64,000 nt of DNA, from contig NZ_ANNU01000028.1 in NCBI RefSeq assembly GCF_000346615.1, forward strand, positions 1-64,000, read 5' to 3'. The position numbers and the translations under genes were made by a program. This DNA comes from Nafulsella turpanensis ZLM-10 (GTDB taxonomy: Bacteria > Bacteroidota > Bacteroidia > Cytophagales > Cyclobacteriaceae). Positions 52,222 through 61,787 of the stretch are shown in pieces; within the stretch, counting starts at the first letter, position 1, and each line of letters begins with the position of its first letter. The notes beneath the pieces were generated by a model. That model worked only from the letters and a program-made list of their open reading frames with translations. It searched no databases and was not told where the DNA came from.

Positions 52222-52704
52222 TTATTTATAAAGGCTTAAAGGTTCTACATAAACAGTCAGCGATTCCACTTTGGCAACGCGCACTTCCATTTCATTTTCC
52301 AGGTATTGGCCAAAAGTCCGGACTTCATATATTTTATCCCCAAAGGCTGCTTTACCCTGCGGACGAAGCTCGGAAACAGTTTTTCCTGTCATACCTACTT
52401 TTAACTGATGCTCAATCTCTTCATTAAAGCGGCTTTTATTGGTAGATTCCAGGGAAAAACGCCCCCAGGTATCATGCTGTAAGCCGTACCAGATAGCACC
52501 TAAGGCCACAACAAAGCTAAAACCCATGAGCCAGTAACCCACGGTTTCACCAAAACTGGTAAAGCCCATATAAACACCTGCTCCCGCCAGCAAAAGCCCT
52601 AAAATCCCCACGAAGGTCATACCGGGAACAATAATAATCTCCGCGATAATTAAGCCTACGCCAAACAGGATGAGAAAAATAACAATAATCCACTCCAGCA
52701 CCAT
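52222..52704 (-). CDS. NfeD-like membrane protein (short form)
   Basis: The 160-residue protein has three or four N-terminal helices ([59 protein letters not shown]) and a C-terminal OB-fold-like domain (about 105-160; [40 protein letters not shown]). It lacks the ClpP-like protease domain of long NfeD. It is coupled with floA. By family, it partners flotillins in the membrane. It is the first gene of the pair. Confidence 0.88.
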   Translation of the reverse strand: MVLEWIIVIFLILFGVGLIIAEIIIVPGMTFVGILGLLLAGAGVYMGFTSFGETVGYWLMGFSFVVALGAIWYGLQHDTWGRFSLESTNKSRFNEEIEHQLKVGMTGKTVSELRPQGKAAFGDKIYEVRTFGQYLENEMEVRVAKVESLTVYVEPLSLYK

Positions 52705-52764
52705 TACGAAAGCTTGTTTTGTTGCACTAAATCTACAAATTAATTCCTTATTTTCTATAAGGCA

Positions 52765-52793
52765 TAAAAAAAGCCCTGCGCACAGGCAGGGCT
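52765..52793 (-). terminator. Rho-independent terminator after proS
   Basis: On the minus strand AGCCCTGC pairs with GCAGGGCT (8 pairs, loop CTGTGC), followed by seven T residues. Confidence 0.9.
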
Positions 52794-52809
52794 CCCGGAG
52801 AACTTATGT

Positions 52810-54288
52810 TTAATAGGCTCTTGCAAATACCACCCGCCTGTTGGAGGGCTTACCAGTGAGGATACATTTTCCTTCCTCTTCCTCTGCTCCCAGCGGTATA
52901 CAGCGAATGGTCGCTTTAGTTTCTTCCTTGATACGTGCTTCGGTTTCGGCTGTACCATCCCAATGGGCAAGGATAAAGCCTCCTTTATCGTCCAGCAGTT
53001 GCTTGAAGGTATCGTAATCGTCTGCTTTATGGGTACTGTCCTTGCGGAACTGGTAAGCTTTATTGTATATACCTTCCTGGATTTCCTTCAGCAGTTCTTT
53101 TACTCTTTTAGGCAGGGAATCATCGGCCGGAACCGTTTCTTTGGTACCATTGTCGCGGCGGGCCAGCTCCAGGGTCCCATTCTCCATGTCTTTAGGGCCT
53201 AAAGCAATCCGAAGCGGCACTCCTTTCTGCTCCCATTCGGCAAACTTAAAACCAGGCTTATGGGTATCGCGGTCGTCGAATTTAACACTGATACCCAAAT
53301 CTTCGAGCGCTTCCTTTATACTATGCGCCTTTTCGCTGATTTGCGCCAGCTGCTCATCGCTCCGGTAAATAGGCACAATTACTACCTGAATAGGAGCAAG
53401 CTTTGGCGGCAGCACCAGCCCCTGGTCGTCGGAGTGCGCCATAATAAGCGCACCAATGAGGCGGGTACTTACACCCCAGGAGGTTCCCCATACATATTCA
53501 AGCCCGCCTTCTTTGGTGGCATATTTCACATCAAAGGCTTCAGCAAAATTCTGCCCCAGATAGTGTGAGGTTCCGGCCTGAAGGGCCTTACCATCCTGCA
53601 TCAGGGCTTCTATACAATAGGTATCGACAGCGCCGGCAAAACGTTCGCTTTCTGTTTTAAGTCCTCTGATAACAGGTACCCCCATCCAGTTTTCGGCGAA
53701 GTCGGCATATACATTCATTATTTTCACGGTTTCCTCCACCGCTTCCTGTGAGGTGGCATGAGCCGTATGCCCTTCCTGCCAGAGGAATTCAGCCGTACGA
53801 AGAAAGAGCCTCGTACGCATTTCCCAGCGCACCACGTTTGCCCACTGGTTTATCAGCAGCGGAAGGTCGCGGTAAGACTGAATCCAGTTTTTGTAGGTAT
53901 TCCAGATAACCGTTTCGGAGGTAGGGCGAACAATCAATTCTTCCTCCAGCTTTGCATCCGGATCGACAATCACTCCGCTGCCATCTTCTGCATTCTTCAG
54001 GCGGTAATGGGTAACCACCGCACACTCCTTGGCAAAGCCCTCGATATGGCTGGCCTCACGGCTCAGGTAGGATTTAGGGATGAACAAGGGAAAGTAAGCA
54101 TTCGAATGTCCTGTATCTTTAAACATTTTATCGAGCTGCTGCTGCATCTTCTCCCAGATAGCATAGCCGTAAGGCTTAATGACCATACAGCCCCGCACCG
54201 GAGAGTTTTCAGCTAAATCGGCTCGTTTTACCAGCTCATTGTACCACAGGGAATAATCTTCGCTTCTTTTTGGTAAACCTTTGCTCAT
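52810..54288 (-). CDS. proS: Prolyl-tRNA synthetase (archaeal/eukaryotic-like type)
   Basis: The 492-residue class II synthetase charges tRNA-Pro. Seen: [20 protein letters not shown] at the N-terminus, motif 2 [20 protein letters not shown] (about 153-172) with [12 protein letters not shown], motif 3 [20 protein letters not shown] (about 266-285), the anticodon-binding domain (about 295-405), and a C-terminal zinc-domain-like extension ending [11 protein letters not shown]. The short type without the bacterial editing insert is usual in this phylum. A TATATTTG element lies 51 bases upstream. Assignment is very secure. Confidence 0.96.
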   Translation of the reverse strand: MSKGLPKRSEDYSLWYNELVKRADLAENSPVRGCMVIKPYGYAIWEKMQQQLDKMFKDTGHSNAYFPLFIPKSYLSREASHIEGFAKECAVVTHYRLKNAEDGSGVIVDPDAKLEEELIVRPTSETVIWNTYKNWIQSYRDLPLLINQWANVVRWEMRTRLFLRTAEFLWQEGHTAHATSQEAVEETVKIMNVYADFAENWMGVPVIRGLKTESERFAGAVDTYCIEALMQDGKALQAGTSHYLGQNFAEAFDVKYATKEGGLEYVWGTSWGVSTRLIGALIMAHSDDQGLVLPPKLAPIQVVIVPIYRSDEQLAQISEKAHSIKEALEDLGISVKFDDRDTHKPGFKFAEWEQKGVPLRIALGPKDMENGTLELARRDNGTKETVPADDSLPKRVKELLKEIQEGIYNKAYQFRKDSTHKADDYDTFKQLLDDKGGFILAHWDGTAETEARIKEETKATIRCIPLGAEEEEGKCILTGKPSNRRVVFARAY

Positions 54289-54338
54289 TTTGTTATAGTT
54301 GGTATGATTATTGTATTAATTCTCATGATATCAGATAT

Positions 54339-54346
54339 CAAATATA
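54339..54346 (-). promoter_or_regulatory. Candidate -7 promoter element for proS
   Basis: TATATTTG on the minus strand, 51 bases before the proS start. No -33 element is clear. Confidence 0.45.
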
Positions 54347-54437
54347 GGTTTTTCGAGAGAAAAAAACTTATTTTTAGCTGTGTCACGTTAAATAATATAT
54401 GTATATTTTTACTACTGAACTGAAAGGCAGATAGATT

Positions 54438-55913
54438 ATGAAAGCGATAACCCATACCCTCACTTTTACACTTGTCCTGGCGCTCCTGGCAAGTTGCAGC
54501 ACCAGCCAGACGGCCAGTCGGGTGGAGTACGATGATATGTACTTTACGGCGGCAGACCGGCAGATGGCGATAGAAATAGCCAACGAACGGAAAGAAGCAC
54601 GCCTTAAGGCCATCGCCGAGCAGGAAAAAGCCAGAGCTGAGAGAAGTGCCATTTATAATGGACAGGATCCCGCCTCTGCCCGCCAGACAAATCCCGATGC
54701 CGCCGACGATTATTATGCAGAGGATGAATATGATTCAGAAGCTTATTACGAGGATGAATATTATGAGGAAGAGGGATACGAAGATGAGTATTATGAAGAG
54801 GATGCTGCTCCCCGCATTTATAACAACTACTACTATAGCGGAAGCAACTTCTATGATCCATGGATGATGTACGATCCATACTGGAGCCGTCCATGGGACA
54901 GCCGTTTTTCGATTTCTTTCGGTTTCAACTATGGGTTTGGCAGCTTTTATGATCCTTTCTTTTACGATCCTTTTTATTACAACCCTTATTCATACACCTC
55001 TTACTGGAATCGCCCCTGGGGATTTGACAGCTGGGGTTATCATAACTCCTATGCCTATGGGTACAGAAACGGCTTTTACGATGGGTTTTACGGCAGAAGA
55101 GGCTACTGGGGCTCTTATTACCCGAATACAGTGGTGGTAGTAGGCGAAGGTCGTAACAGTAATGTTAATTATGGCCCCCGCAACGTTCGCTCTGCCAGCC
55201 GTGAGTTAGGAGTAGGCCAGCGTGGTGCGGTAGCCGAAAGGGTAAATATTACCCGCAGTGGGGCTCGCATGGATGCCGACAATCTTCGCACTCGAACCCG
55301 GACCCGAAGCGACGAAAACAGAAACTACAGAACTGACAGGGACAACCGCAGAGTTTCGCCAGACGAACGCAGAAGCCGCCAGAATGATGAAAGCTGGAGA
55401 AACCATGAACGCAATACACGCAGAAGTGCGCCGGAACGGAATACCCGCACACGGGAGCGTCGCGAAACGCCTACTTACGAAAGAAGCAGGAGCCGCGACA
55501 ACAATTCCCGCTCCAATGAGCGCCGCCGCGACTATGATTATAACAGAAGAGAGCGTAGCAATGAGCGCAGTACTCCAAGCCGCTCACGCGATAATTCTCC
55601 CTCTTATGAGCGGCGCAGCAATGACAATGACAATAATACCCGCTCACGCCGAAGAGATGATAACAGGCAGAGCAGCATAGAACAACCCAGCTATAATAGC
55701 AGCAGGGATAACAATTCATACCGCGAGCGGAATACCTATTCCGCTCCGGCCCCTTCTACGGCTACGCCCAGGAGAAGCCGCTCTTATAGCATTCCGGCCC
55801 CGGCACAGCGAAGCTACAGTGCCCCAAGCCATCGCAGCTCTTCGTCCAGCGACGATAGCGATACCCGCAGCAATAGCAATAACACAAGAAGTAGAAGCAG
55901 GGGAGGTAATTAG
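54438..55913 (+). CDS. Low-complexity lipoprotein of unknown function
   Basis: The 491-residue protein begins with a lipoprotein signal (LTFTLVLALLASCSTSQ, cysteine 20). After a helical charged segment (about 35-75), it changes composition in blocks: an acidic/tyrosine region (about 91-124, for example YYEDEYYEEEGYEDEYYEED), an aromatic Y/F/W/P/N region (about 128-235; FDSWGYHNSYAYGYRNGFYD), and an R/N/S/D-rich, probably disordered tail (about 280-491). It starts 52 bases before an OmpP1-like porin on the same strand. No named family is recognised; the skewed, opposite charges suggest a surface or matrix-associated protein (inference). Confidence 0.8.
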   Translation: MKAITHTLTFTLVLALLASCSTSQTASRVEYDDMYFTAADRQMAIEIANERKEARLKAIAEQEKARAERSAIYNGQDPASARQTNPDAADDYYAEDEYDSEAYYEDEYYEEEGYEDEYYEEDAAPRIYNNYYYSGSNFYDPWMMYDPYWSRPWDSRFSISFGFNYGFGSFYDPFFYDPFYYNPYSYTSYWNRPWGFDSWGYHNSYAYGYRNGFYDGFYGRRGYWGSYYPNTVVVVGEGRNSNVNYGPRNVRSASRELGVGQRGAVAERVNITRSGARMDADNLRTRTRTRSDENRNYRTDRDNRRVSPDERRSRQNDESWRNHERNTRRSAPERNTRTRERRETPTYERSRSRDNNSRSNERRRDYDYNRRERSNERSTPSRSRDNSPSYERRSNDNDNNTRSRRRDDNRQSSIEQPSYNSSRDNNSYRERNTYSAPAPSTATPRRSRSYSIPAPAQRSYSAPSHRSSSSSDDSDTRSNSNNTRSRSRGGN

Positions 55914-55965
55914 AAAAGGCCTCCCCTTTTCCTTCACTTTTTAATCCAACAACTTTTACTTTCTT

Positions 55966-57486
55966 ATGAAAAAAATATTAACACTTATTTTCTTAAGTGC
56001 AGTTACCCTTTTGCCCTTGCAGGAGGTTATAGCCCAGTCTTTTCGTTATGCAAATGAAGCCCTGCTGTTTAGCCGCACTGGCCTTACAGGCACTGCCCGC
56101 ATAAGGGCAATGGGAGGCATAGGTGTTGCCCTCGGCGGAGATATCAGCTCTGCCTACACCAACCCTGCAGGACTTGGATTTTACAATCGCTCAGAATTCT
56201 CCCTTTCACCCGGCTTTTTTTCCAGCGCCAATGATGCAACTTATCTTGGCATGGATACTTATAATTACGATACTGATTTCAACATCAGCAATATAGGCCT
56301 GGTACTGGCCGGAGGAAAAAATGATAATACTGAAGGCTGGCTGGGCGGAAACTTTTCATTAAGCTATCAGCAGACAAATAATTTCACTGACCAGTTTAGC
56401 TATGAGGGCCAGAATGCCAATAACGGGCTTATCGATGTACTGGAAGAAAATTATATTAGCGGCGCTCCGGACCTTTTAACAGACCTTGCCTACAGCACTT
56501 ACCTTGTGGGAGATTATGAAGCGGTAGATGAAACCGGAGAACCTTATTCATTTTACACTTTTGTCTATGATCCTACAGAGGATGCCAAATACCTGCAGTC
56601 TGAAACCGTAAGCCGTTCAGGAACACAAAATGAGTTCAACGTTGCCTATGGAGGCAATATTAGTGACCGGTTTTATATAGGGGCAGGATTAGGGTTTACC
56701 AGCTTAGATTACCGTCTGGAAAAGAACTTTACAGAAGAATACCTGCCGGAAGATGATGTTACTTATTTTAATGTATTTGAAGAGCAGATTGTAAGAGGCT
56801 CCGGTATTAATGCTTCTCTTGGATTTATTGCCCGTGCCCTCCCGGATGTAACACTTGGCGTCACCTATAAAACCCCAACTATCTATTCTCTAGAGGAAGA
56901 TCGCTTTACTGAACTGACTGTTAATTACAATGATCTTTTTATCAGCGATTTTACACCTGAACAGGAGGACGAAGAAGTATACCTTAACGGCGAATCTTAC
57001 GACTTCCGGGAAGGAGCATTTAATTACAGGCTCCGCACCCCGGGCAAGCTTGGCTTAGGAGCCGCCTATTTTGTAGGAAAGTCTGGCCTGATTTCGGCTG
57101 ATGTTGAATTCGTCGACTACAGCAATAATCGCCTTACCGATGACGATAACTCTTTAAGAGAAGATAACCAGGCGATACAGGATGATTTTACTTCTGTGGT
57201 AAACTTTCGATTAGGGGGTGAATATCGCTTCGATATTTTCAGACTACGAGCCGGTTATGCTTTACAGGGCGACCCCTACCAGAACAGGGATGGCATGGAC
57301 AGGTACTCCAACATTCTGACAGGTGGTGCCGGTTTAAAATTCAGGAATTATTATGTAGACTTTGCCATTGCCCGCGAAACCGGACAGCAATATTATTACC
57401 CTTATACACTTGGCAGCGAATCGCCACTGGTGAATATCGGCAAACGCCAGACAACAGCCATACTTACTGCTGGCTTTACTTTCTAA
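55966..57486 (+). CDS. OmpP1/FadL-like outer membrane protein
   Basis: The 506-residue beta-barrel protein has a signal peptide (ILTLIFLSAVTLLPLQEVIA then QS) and the family N-terminal plug-region motif ARIRAMGGIGVALGGDISSA (about 44-63) with YTNPAGLGFYNRSEFSLSPG (about 64-83), followed by amphipathic strands and an aromatic C-terminus (TAILTAGFTF). FadL-type channels carry hydrophobic compounds across the outer membrane; Bacteroidota relatives are often simply OmpP1. It follows the low-complexity lipoprotein. Its stop codon overlaps the stop of convergent aroK. Confidence 0.88.
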   Translation: MKKILTLIFLSAVTLLPLQEVIAQSFRYANEALLFSRTGLTGTARIRAMGGIGVALGGDISSAYTNPAGLGFYNRSEFSLSPGFFSSANDATYLGMDTYNYDTDFNISNIGLVLAGGKNDNTEGWLGGNFSLSYQQTNNFTDQFSYEGQNANNGLIDVLEENYISGAPDLLTDLAYSTYLVGDYEAVDETGEPYSFYTFVYDPTEDAKYLQSETVSRSGTQNEFNVAYGGNISDRFYIGAGLGFTSLDYRLEKNFTEEYLPEDDVTYFNVFEEQIVRGSGINASLGFIARALPDVTLGVTYKTPTIYSLEEDRFTELTVNYNDLFISDFTPEQEDEEVYLNGESYDFREGAFNYRLRTPGKLGLGAAYFVGKSGLISADVEFVDYSNNRLTDDDNSLREDNQAIQDDFTSVVNFRLGGEYRFDIFRLRAGYALQGDPYQNRDGMDRYSNILTGGAGLKFRNYYVDFAIARETGQQYYYPYTLGSESPLVNIGKRQTTAILTAGFTF

Positions 57487-58031
57487 AATTTCTGCTTATG
57501 TCGGCCGGCCTGTATTTTCCCGACCAGCTCCTGCACATCTGCCTGAGCATGGTTATGGAAGTGCAGGTTGGCTTTTTTATAAAAGGGCAGGCGGTAGGCA
57601 AACTTTTCTTCCAGGAATATGGCCAGCTTTTCAGTCTCAGTATATCCCTGCAGCAGGGGACGCTTTTCCGCCCCTTCGGTCAGTAACCTTTCGGCCAGCT
57701 CAGGAAAAGAAACCTTCAGGTAAACGCTTACCGACTGCTTCCGTATCAGCTCCATGTTATCAAAGAAACAGGGCGCTCCACCCCCACTTGCCAGTACAAC
57801 AGCCTCCGGCCAATCCAGCACCTCCTGCAAACACTCCCGTTCTACCTTTCTGAAATATTCCTCTCCTTTCTCCCCAAAGATTGCCGGCACACTTTGACCT
57901 TCCCTTTCCTCAATTCGACTATCCAGGTCCAGAAAGGGCAGGTGCAGTTCGCGAGCCAGTATTTTACCTAGCGTGCTCTTCCCACTTCCGGGCATTCCTA
58001 CTAAAACAATATGTGCAGGCTTTAAGGTCAA
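57483..58031 (-). CDS. aroK: Shikimate kinase
   Basis: The 182-residue P-loop kinase phosphorylates shikimate in aromatic amino-acid synthesis. Seen: Walker A GMPGSGKST (12-20), LPFLDLDSRIEEREGQSVPA (about 32-51) with the shikimate-binding DxD, GEEYFRKVERECL (about 56-68), VLASGGGAPC (about 79-88) and RPLLQG (about 123-128) for the lid. Length is normal. It is a lone gene in this window, convergent with the OmpP1-like gene with four-base stop overlap. Assignment is secure. Confidence 0.95.
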   Translation of the reverse strand: MTLKPAHIVLVGMPGSGKSTLGKILARELHLPFLDLDSRIEEREGQSVPAIFGEKGEEYFRKVERECLQEVLDWPEAVVLASGGGAPCFFDNMELIRKQSVSVYLKVSFPELAERLLTEGAEKRPLLQGYTETEKLAIFLEEKFAYRLPFYKKANLHFHNHAQADVQELVGKIQAGRHKQKF

Positions 58032-58117
58032 GGCTTTAATCTTGTTTTTGGTTGTGAATTGACGTTACTGTAGTTCGTGCCTTAATAAGGCATGGTGATG
58101 AAATACCTCTCTCCCTC

Positions 58118-59176
58118 TCAGCTTAAATGAACGCGTGGGTCGAGCAAGGCATAAAAGATGTCTACTACAATATTTACCAGTACGAAAATTAAGGCAATAA
58201 AAAGAGTTGCACCCATTACCACCGGAAAATCCAGACTTTGCACCGCCTTTAAGGTTACAAAACCCAAACCCTTCCAGTCGAAGATGTACTCCACAAAAAA
58301 GGCACCGGCCATAAGAGATGCCAGCCAGCCGGAAACGGCCGTTACTACCGGGTTAAGTGCATTTTTGAGTGCATGCTTTACAATTACCTTGTAATACTGC
58401 AGCCCTTTTGCACGGGCGGTACGGATGTAATCCTGCGAAAGCACCTCTAACATGGAGCTACGGGTTAGCTGGGTAATGATAGACAGCGGGCGCAGCCCTA
58501 AAGTAAAGGCCGGTAAAATAAGGTTCTCGATATGGAGCGTTCTGCCATAAATCGGGTGGTTTACCCATAACTGGCCTGTAAGATTAAGCCCGGTATAGTC
58601 GCTCAGGTAATATCCAAAAACCATGGCAATAATAATAGCCGATACAAAAGAGGGAATGGAAATACCCAAAACGGAAATAATCACCAGAAAATGGTCCCAG
58701 AAAGTGTTCTGGCTCAAGGCAGCCAGCATCCCGAAAATTACCCCGAAAAAAGTAGCAAATACCATGGCCGCAAGTGCCAGCCAGAGCGTCGCCTCCAGGT
58801 TATCCAGGAGTATCTCCCCAACCTTTTTATTAGTCTGGAAGGAGCGCCGCAGGTATGGACCTTTCAGCACCAGCACCTCATCTTCTCCAAGCGAAAGCAG
58901 GGGAATATAGCTGTACTTTTCCTGCTCCTCTGCCGTATCTTCATGAATACTCAGCGGCGACAAATCCTTCAGGTAAAGGTAAAACTGAACCGCCAGGGGC
59001 TGATCCAGGCCCAGTTCCTTCTCAATGGCCTGCCGTGTGGCCACATCGGTCCGCTGGCCGGCCATCATGGCTACCGGGTCGCCCGGCAGGGCATGAAATA
59101 GAAAAAACACCACCCCCACTACTCCCAGTAAAACCAGGAAGCCATATCCTAAACGCTTCGCAATAAATCTGAGCAT
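58118..59176 (-). CDS. DppB-type ABC transporter permease
   Basis: The 352-residue inner-membrane permease has six or so helices, an N-terminal LRFIAKRLGYGFLVLLGVVG and the typical FFLFHALPGDPVAMMAGQRT (about 25-44), and an EAA loop region (SQDYIRTARAKGLQYYKVIV, about 244-263) with HALKNALNPVVTAVSGWLAS after it. This is the peptide/nickel (DppB/OppB) family. It has no adjacent DppC, ATPase or binding protein, and one base separates it from the BT_3928-like gene. The substrate is unknown; partners may lie elsewhere. Confidence 0.9.
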   Translation of the reverse strand: MLRFIAKRLGYGFLVLLGVVGVVFFLFHALPGDPVAMMAGQRTDVATRQAIEKELGLDQPLAVQFYLYLKDLSPLSIHEDTAEEQEKYSYIPLLSLGEDEVLVLKGPYLRRSFQTNKKVGEILLDNLEATLWLALAAMVFATFFGVIFGMLAALSQNTFWDHFLVIISVLGISIPSFVSAIIIAMVFGYYLSDYTGLNLTGQLWVNHPIYGRTLHIENLILPAFTLGLRPLSIITQLTRSSMLEVLSQDYIRTARAKGLQYYKVIVKHALKNALNPVVTAVSGWLASLMAGAFFVEYIFDWKGLGFVTLKAVQSLDFPVVMGATLFIALIFVLVNIVVDIFYALLDPRVHLS

Positions 59177-59177
59177 A

Positions 59178-60284
59178 CTACTGGAGGAGTTCTTTCACTT
59201 CGGCCGCTTCCGGCACATCATTATAATGCCATTTCTTTACCACCACCCCATCTTTCAGCAGTATTAAGCCGGGATTGGAGCGAATCATGGTTTTTAGCAG
59301 GGTGGCATCGGCCAGGTAATACGGAAGCGCCAGCTGCTGTTCGTGCCGAAAGGCATCAAAAGAGGCCGCCCCGGAAGAGGTCAGCACCAGGCTCTCTGCA
59401 CTTCCCTCTAACTGCTGGGTCAGCTGCTTTATATCGGCCATGGGTTCTGTTTCGGCTTTATCAACAGCATGCACAATTACCAGCAGCTTGTTACCCTTTA
59501 ACAGCTCGGCTGTATAATCACCCTCCTCATTCCAGGCCGAGAAATCATTAATTACCGGCTGTGCCTCCGGGTTCTGAAGCTTTATGGCTTTGTACTCATA
59601 ACCTTCGGTTGCCTCAGGGTATTTTTCGAACTCATACTCCTTTCCGTCCTTCACCATAATATAAGTATAGCGGTAAGGCTCGCTTGGCTGCATCAGCTCT
59701 CCAATATTGTTTCCTTCTTTGTACGTCCGGAAATCGATAAATGGCAGGTGGGCGATTGCATACCAGCCAATAACTGTGCAAAGAATGGCGGTAACTACAA
59801 CGGCAATAGTAGCTGCCGAAAGCCCCTTTTTCTCCCCTTCAGGTTTTTCCAGCCTGTTCCGGTAAAAGAAGAGCACACCAATCATGATCAGCAGCACAAT
59901 ATCCTTGGTAAAGCTTTGCCATGGAGTTAGTTTTAGCGCATCGCCAAAACAGCCACAGTCAGTTACTTTATTGAAGTAGGCAGAGAAGAAAGTAAGGAAG
60001 GTGAAGAAGACAATCATGAGCAGCAGCACAGTGGTGGTCAGCTTCATTTTAAACCGCACCAGCAGCGCCACACCCAGCACAACCTCTAACACACTCAAAA
60101 AGACTGAAAGGATAAGAGCATATGGCACCAGCATCAGGAATGCATCGGAGAAGTCCGAGGCGAATACCTGAAAATATTCTTCGAGCTTTATTTGCGTCCC
60201 AACCGGATCGTTCACCTTTATCAGGCCGGAAATAATAAATAATATCCCTACCAGATAGCGAAAAAGGTGCAGTACTTTATTCAT
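59178..60284 (-). CDS. BT_3928-family DoxX/MauE-like membrane protein with thioredoxin-like tail
   Basis: The 368-residue protein begins with a DoxX/MauE-type four-helix bundle (LFRYLVGILFIISGLIKVND, 8-27; ALILSVFLSVLEVVLGVALL, about 56-75; TTVLLLMIVFFTFLTFFSAY, about 84-103) including the family DCGCFGDALKLTPWQSF (about 109-125), then a fifth helix near 165. Its C-terminal domain (about 250-368) looks like a thioredoxin fold but has no CXXC. By similarity, it may act in membrane redox or electron flow; the role is unproven. It overlaps the DUF1599 gene by eight bases. Confidence 0.82.
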   Translation of the reverse strand: MNKVLHLFRYLVGILFIISGLIKVNDPVGTQIKLEEYFQVFASDFSDAFLMLVPYALILSVFLSVLEVVLGVALLVRFKMKLTTTVLLLMIVFFTFLTFFSAYFNKVTDCGCFGDALKLTPWQSFTKDIVLLIMIGVLFFYRNRLEKPEGEKKGLSAATIAVVVTAILCTVIGWYAIAHLPFIDFRTYKEGNNIGELMQPSEPYRYTYIMVKDGKEYEFEKYPEATEGYEYKAIKLQNPEAQPVINDFSAWNEEGDYTAELLKGNKLLVIVHAVDKAETEPMADIKQLTQQLEGSAESLVLTSSGAASFDAFRHEQQLALPYYLADATLLKTMIRSNPGLILLKDGVVVKKWHYNDVPEAAEVKELLQ

Positions 60285-60828
60285 GATGATTGAAGTTTAG
60301 AAGGATAAGGGCAAAAACAGCATAATTGAGCATATCCTGGTAATTCGCCTGCACTCCTTCTGAGATTAGCGTACGACCCTGATTATCCTCTATCTGTTTT
60401 ACCCGCAGCAGCTTCATTAAAATAATATCGGTAATAGAGCTTACGCGCATGTTACGCCAGGCTTCGGCATAATCGTGGTTTTTATTACTCAGCAGCTCAA
60501 TGGTTTGCTTTACCCACTTATCGTAAAGGGGTTCCAGCTCCTCATACTCCATTTCCAGTTGCTCGTTTGCCGGCAACTCCTGCTGTATAAGGGCCATAAT
60601 GCAGTAGTTTATAATGCCAACAAATTCCCCTGGTATATCATCGGCCACTTTTTGGGTGCCCTTTTCCTGAATAGAGCGAATGCGTTGTGCTTTAATATAA
60701 ATCTGGTCGGTGATGGAGGGCAGCCGAAGAATTCGCCAGGCGGTACCATAATCCTGTGTTTTCTTTTTAAAGATGGCTTTACAAGCCTCTATAACTTCTT
60801 TATATTCGCTGATGGTTTTTTCTACCAA
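60277..60828 (-). CDS. DUF1599-type protein with internal duplication
   Basis: The 183-residue protein consists of two similar halves. In the first, KKKTQDYGTAWRILRLPSIT and later GEFVGIINYCIMALIQQE; in the second, SNKNHDYAEAWRNMRVSSIT and later QDMLNYAVFALILLN. The repeats share DYxxAWR and SITDxI with a following K/R pattern. By family it is a DUF1599 protein, linked by others to nucleotide-related functions; I cannot confirm this. It is divergent from folP with eight bases between the starts and is followed by the BT_3928-like and permease genes in one unit. Confidence 0.85.
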   Translation of the reverse strand: MVEKTISEYKEVIEACKAIFKKKTQDYGTAWRILRLPSITDQIYIKAQRIRSIQEKGTQKVADDIPGEFVGIINYCIMALIQQELPANEQLEMEYEELEPLYDKWVKQTIELLSNKNHDYAEAWRNMRVSSITDIILMKLLRVKQIEDNQGRTLISEGVQANYQDMLNYAVFALILLNFNHHE

Positions 60829-60836
60829 GGTATTAA

Positions 60837-61787
60837 ATGGTTAATGATTGGCGACTTATAGCTGGAAAGCAACATTTCTTCACAGCCTCACGTCTTCCTT
60901 CTCAAGTCTTTAAATCTGAAATTTTGAAAGCGAAAGATACAGGATTTTCAATAAAAAAAACACTCAATCTGGCCGGAAATCTACTCGACCTGTCGCAGCC
61001 CCGGGTAATGGGGATACTCAACATAACCCCTGATTCTTTTTATGAAAACAGCCGGAAACAGAGTGAAAAGAGCATTTTATTACAGACGGAAAAGATGCTG
61101 CAGGAAGGCGCAGACATTATTGATATAGGAGCCTACTCCAGCAGGCCTGGTGCAGCTGACATCTCCGCGGAAGAAGAGTGGAGCAGGCTACAGCCTGCTA
61201 TCCGGTCCATTTTACAATACTTCCCCGAAACTTATCTCTCGGTCGATACCTTTCGTGCCGGTGTGGCTGAAAAAGCAGTAGCAGAAGGAGCCTGCATGGT
61301 TAATGATATTAGCGGCGGTGAACTGGACCCTGCCATGTTCAAAACAATAGCCCGACTGCAGGTACCTTATATACTGATGCACATGCGGGGAGCACCTCAA
61401 AACATGAAGGAATTGAATGGGTACGATGACCTGCTGCACGAAATTTATGATTATTTTGCCTTAAAGCTCAACAAATTAAGCGCTTTGGGTGTAAATGATA
61501 TAGTGATTGACCCCGGCTTTGGTTTCGCAAAAAACATCGCCCAGAACTATGAACTTCTGCAAAATATGGGCTATTTTAGTGCGCTTGAGGTTCCGGTCCT
61601 GGTGGGTATTAGCCGAAAATCAATGATTTACAAAAAGCTGAACATCAGCCCGGCAGAAGCACTGAACGGCACTACCGTTCTTCATACGATTAGCCTGATG
61701 CAGGGCGCCTCTTTGTTACGGGTACACGATGTGAAAGAAGCGGTCGAAGCCGTTAAACTGTTTAAACTAACCTTTTCTGCGCATTGA
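60837..61787 (+). CDS. folP: Dihydropteroate synthase
   Basis: The enzyme condenses p-aminobenzoate with the pterin pyrophosphate in folate synthesis. Seen: PRVMGILNITPDSFYENS (about 55-72), ADIIDIGAYSSRPGA (about 94-108), LSVDTFRAGVAEKAV (about 139-153), NDISGG (about 161-166), and IDPGFGFAKNIAQNYELL (about 221-238), the standard motifs. The 316-residue frame begins at ATG 60837, but the first 29 residues are not DHPS-like; a TTG at 60924 gives a normal N-terminus (about 287 residues). Divergent from DUF1599 and overlapping cdaA by four bases. Assignment is secure, start is uncertain. Confidence 0.93.
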   Translation: MVNDWRLIAGKQHFFTASRLPSQVFKSEILKAKDTGFSIKKTLNLAGNLLDLSQPRVMGILNITPDSFYENSRKQSEKSILLQTEKMLQEGADIIDIGAYSSRPGAADISAEEEWSRLQPAIRSILQYFPETYLSVDTFRAGVAEKAVAEGACMVNDISGGELDPAMFKTIARLQVPYILMHMRGAPQNMKELNGYDDLLHEIYDYFALKLNKLSALGVNDIVIDPGFGFAKNIAQNYELLQNMGYFSALEVPVLVGISRKSMIYKKLNISPAEALNGTTVLHTISLMQGASLLRVHDVKEAVEAVKLFKLTFSAH

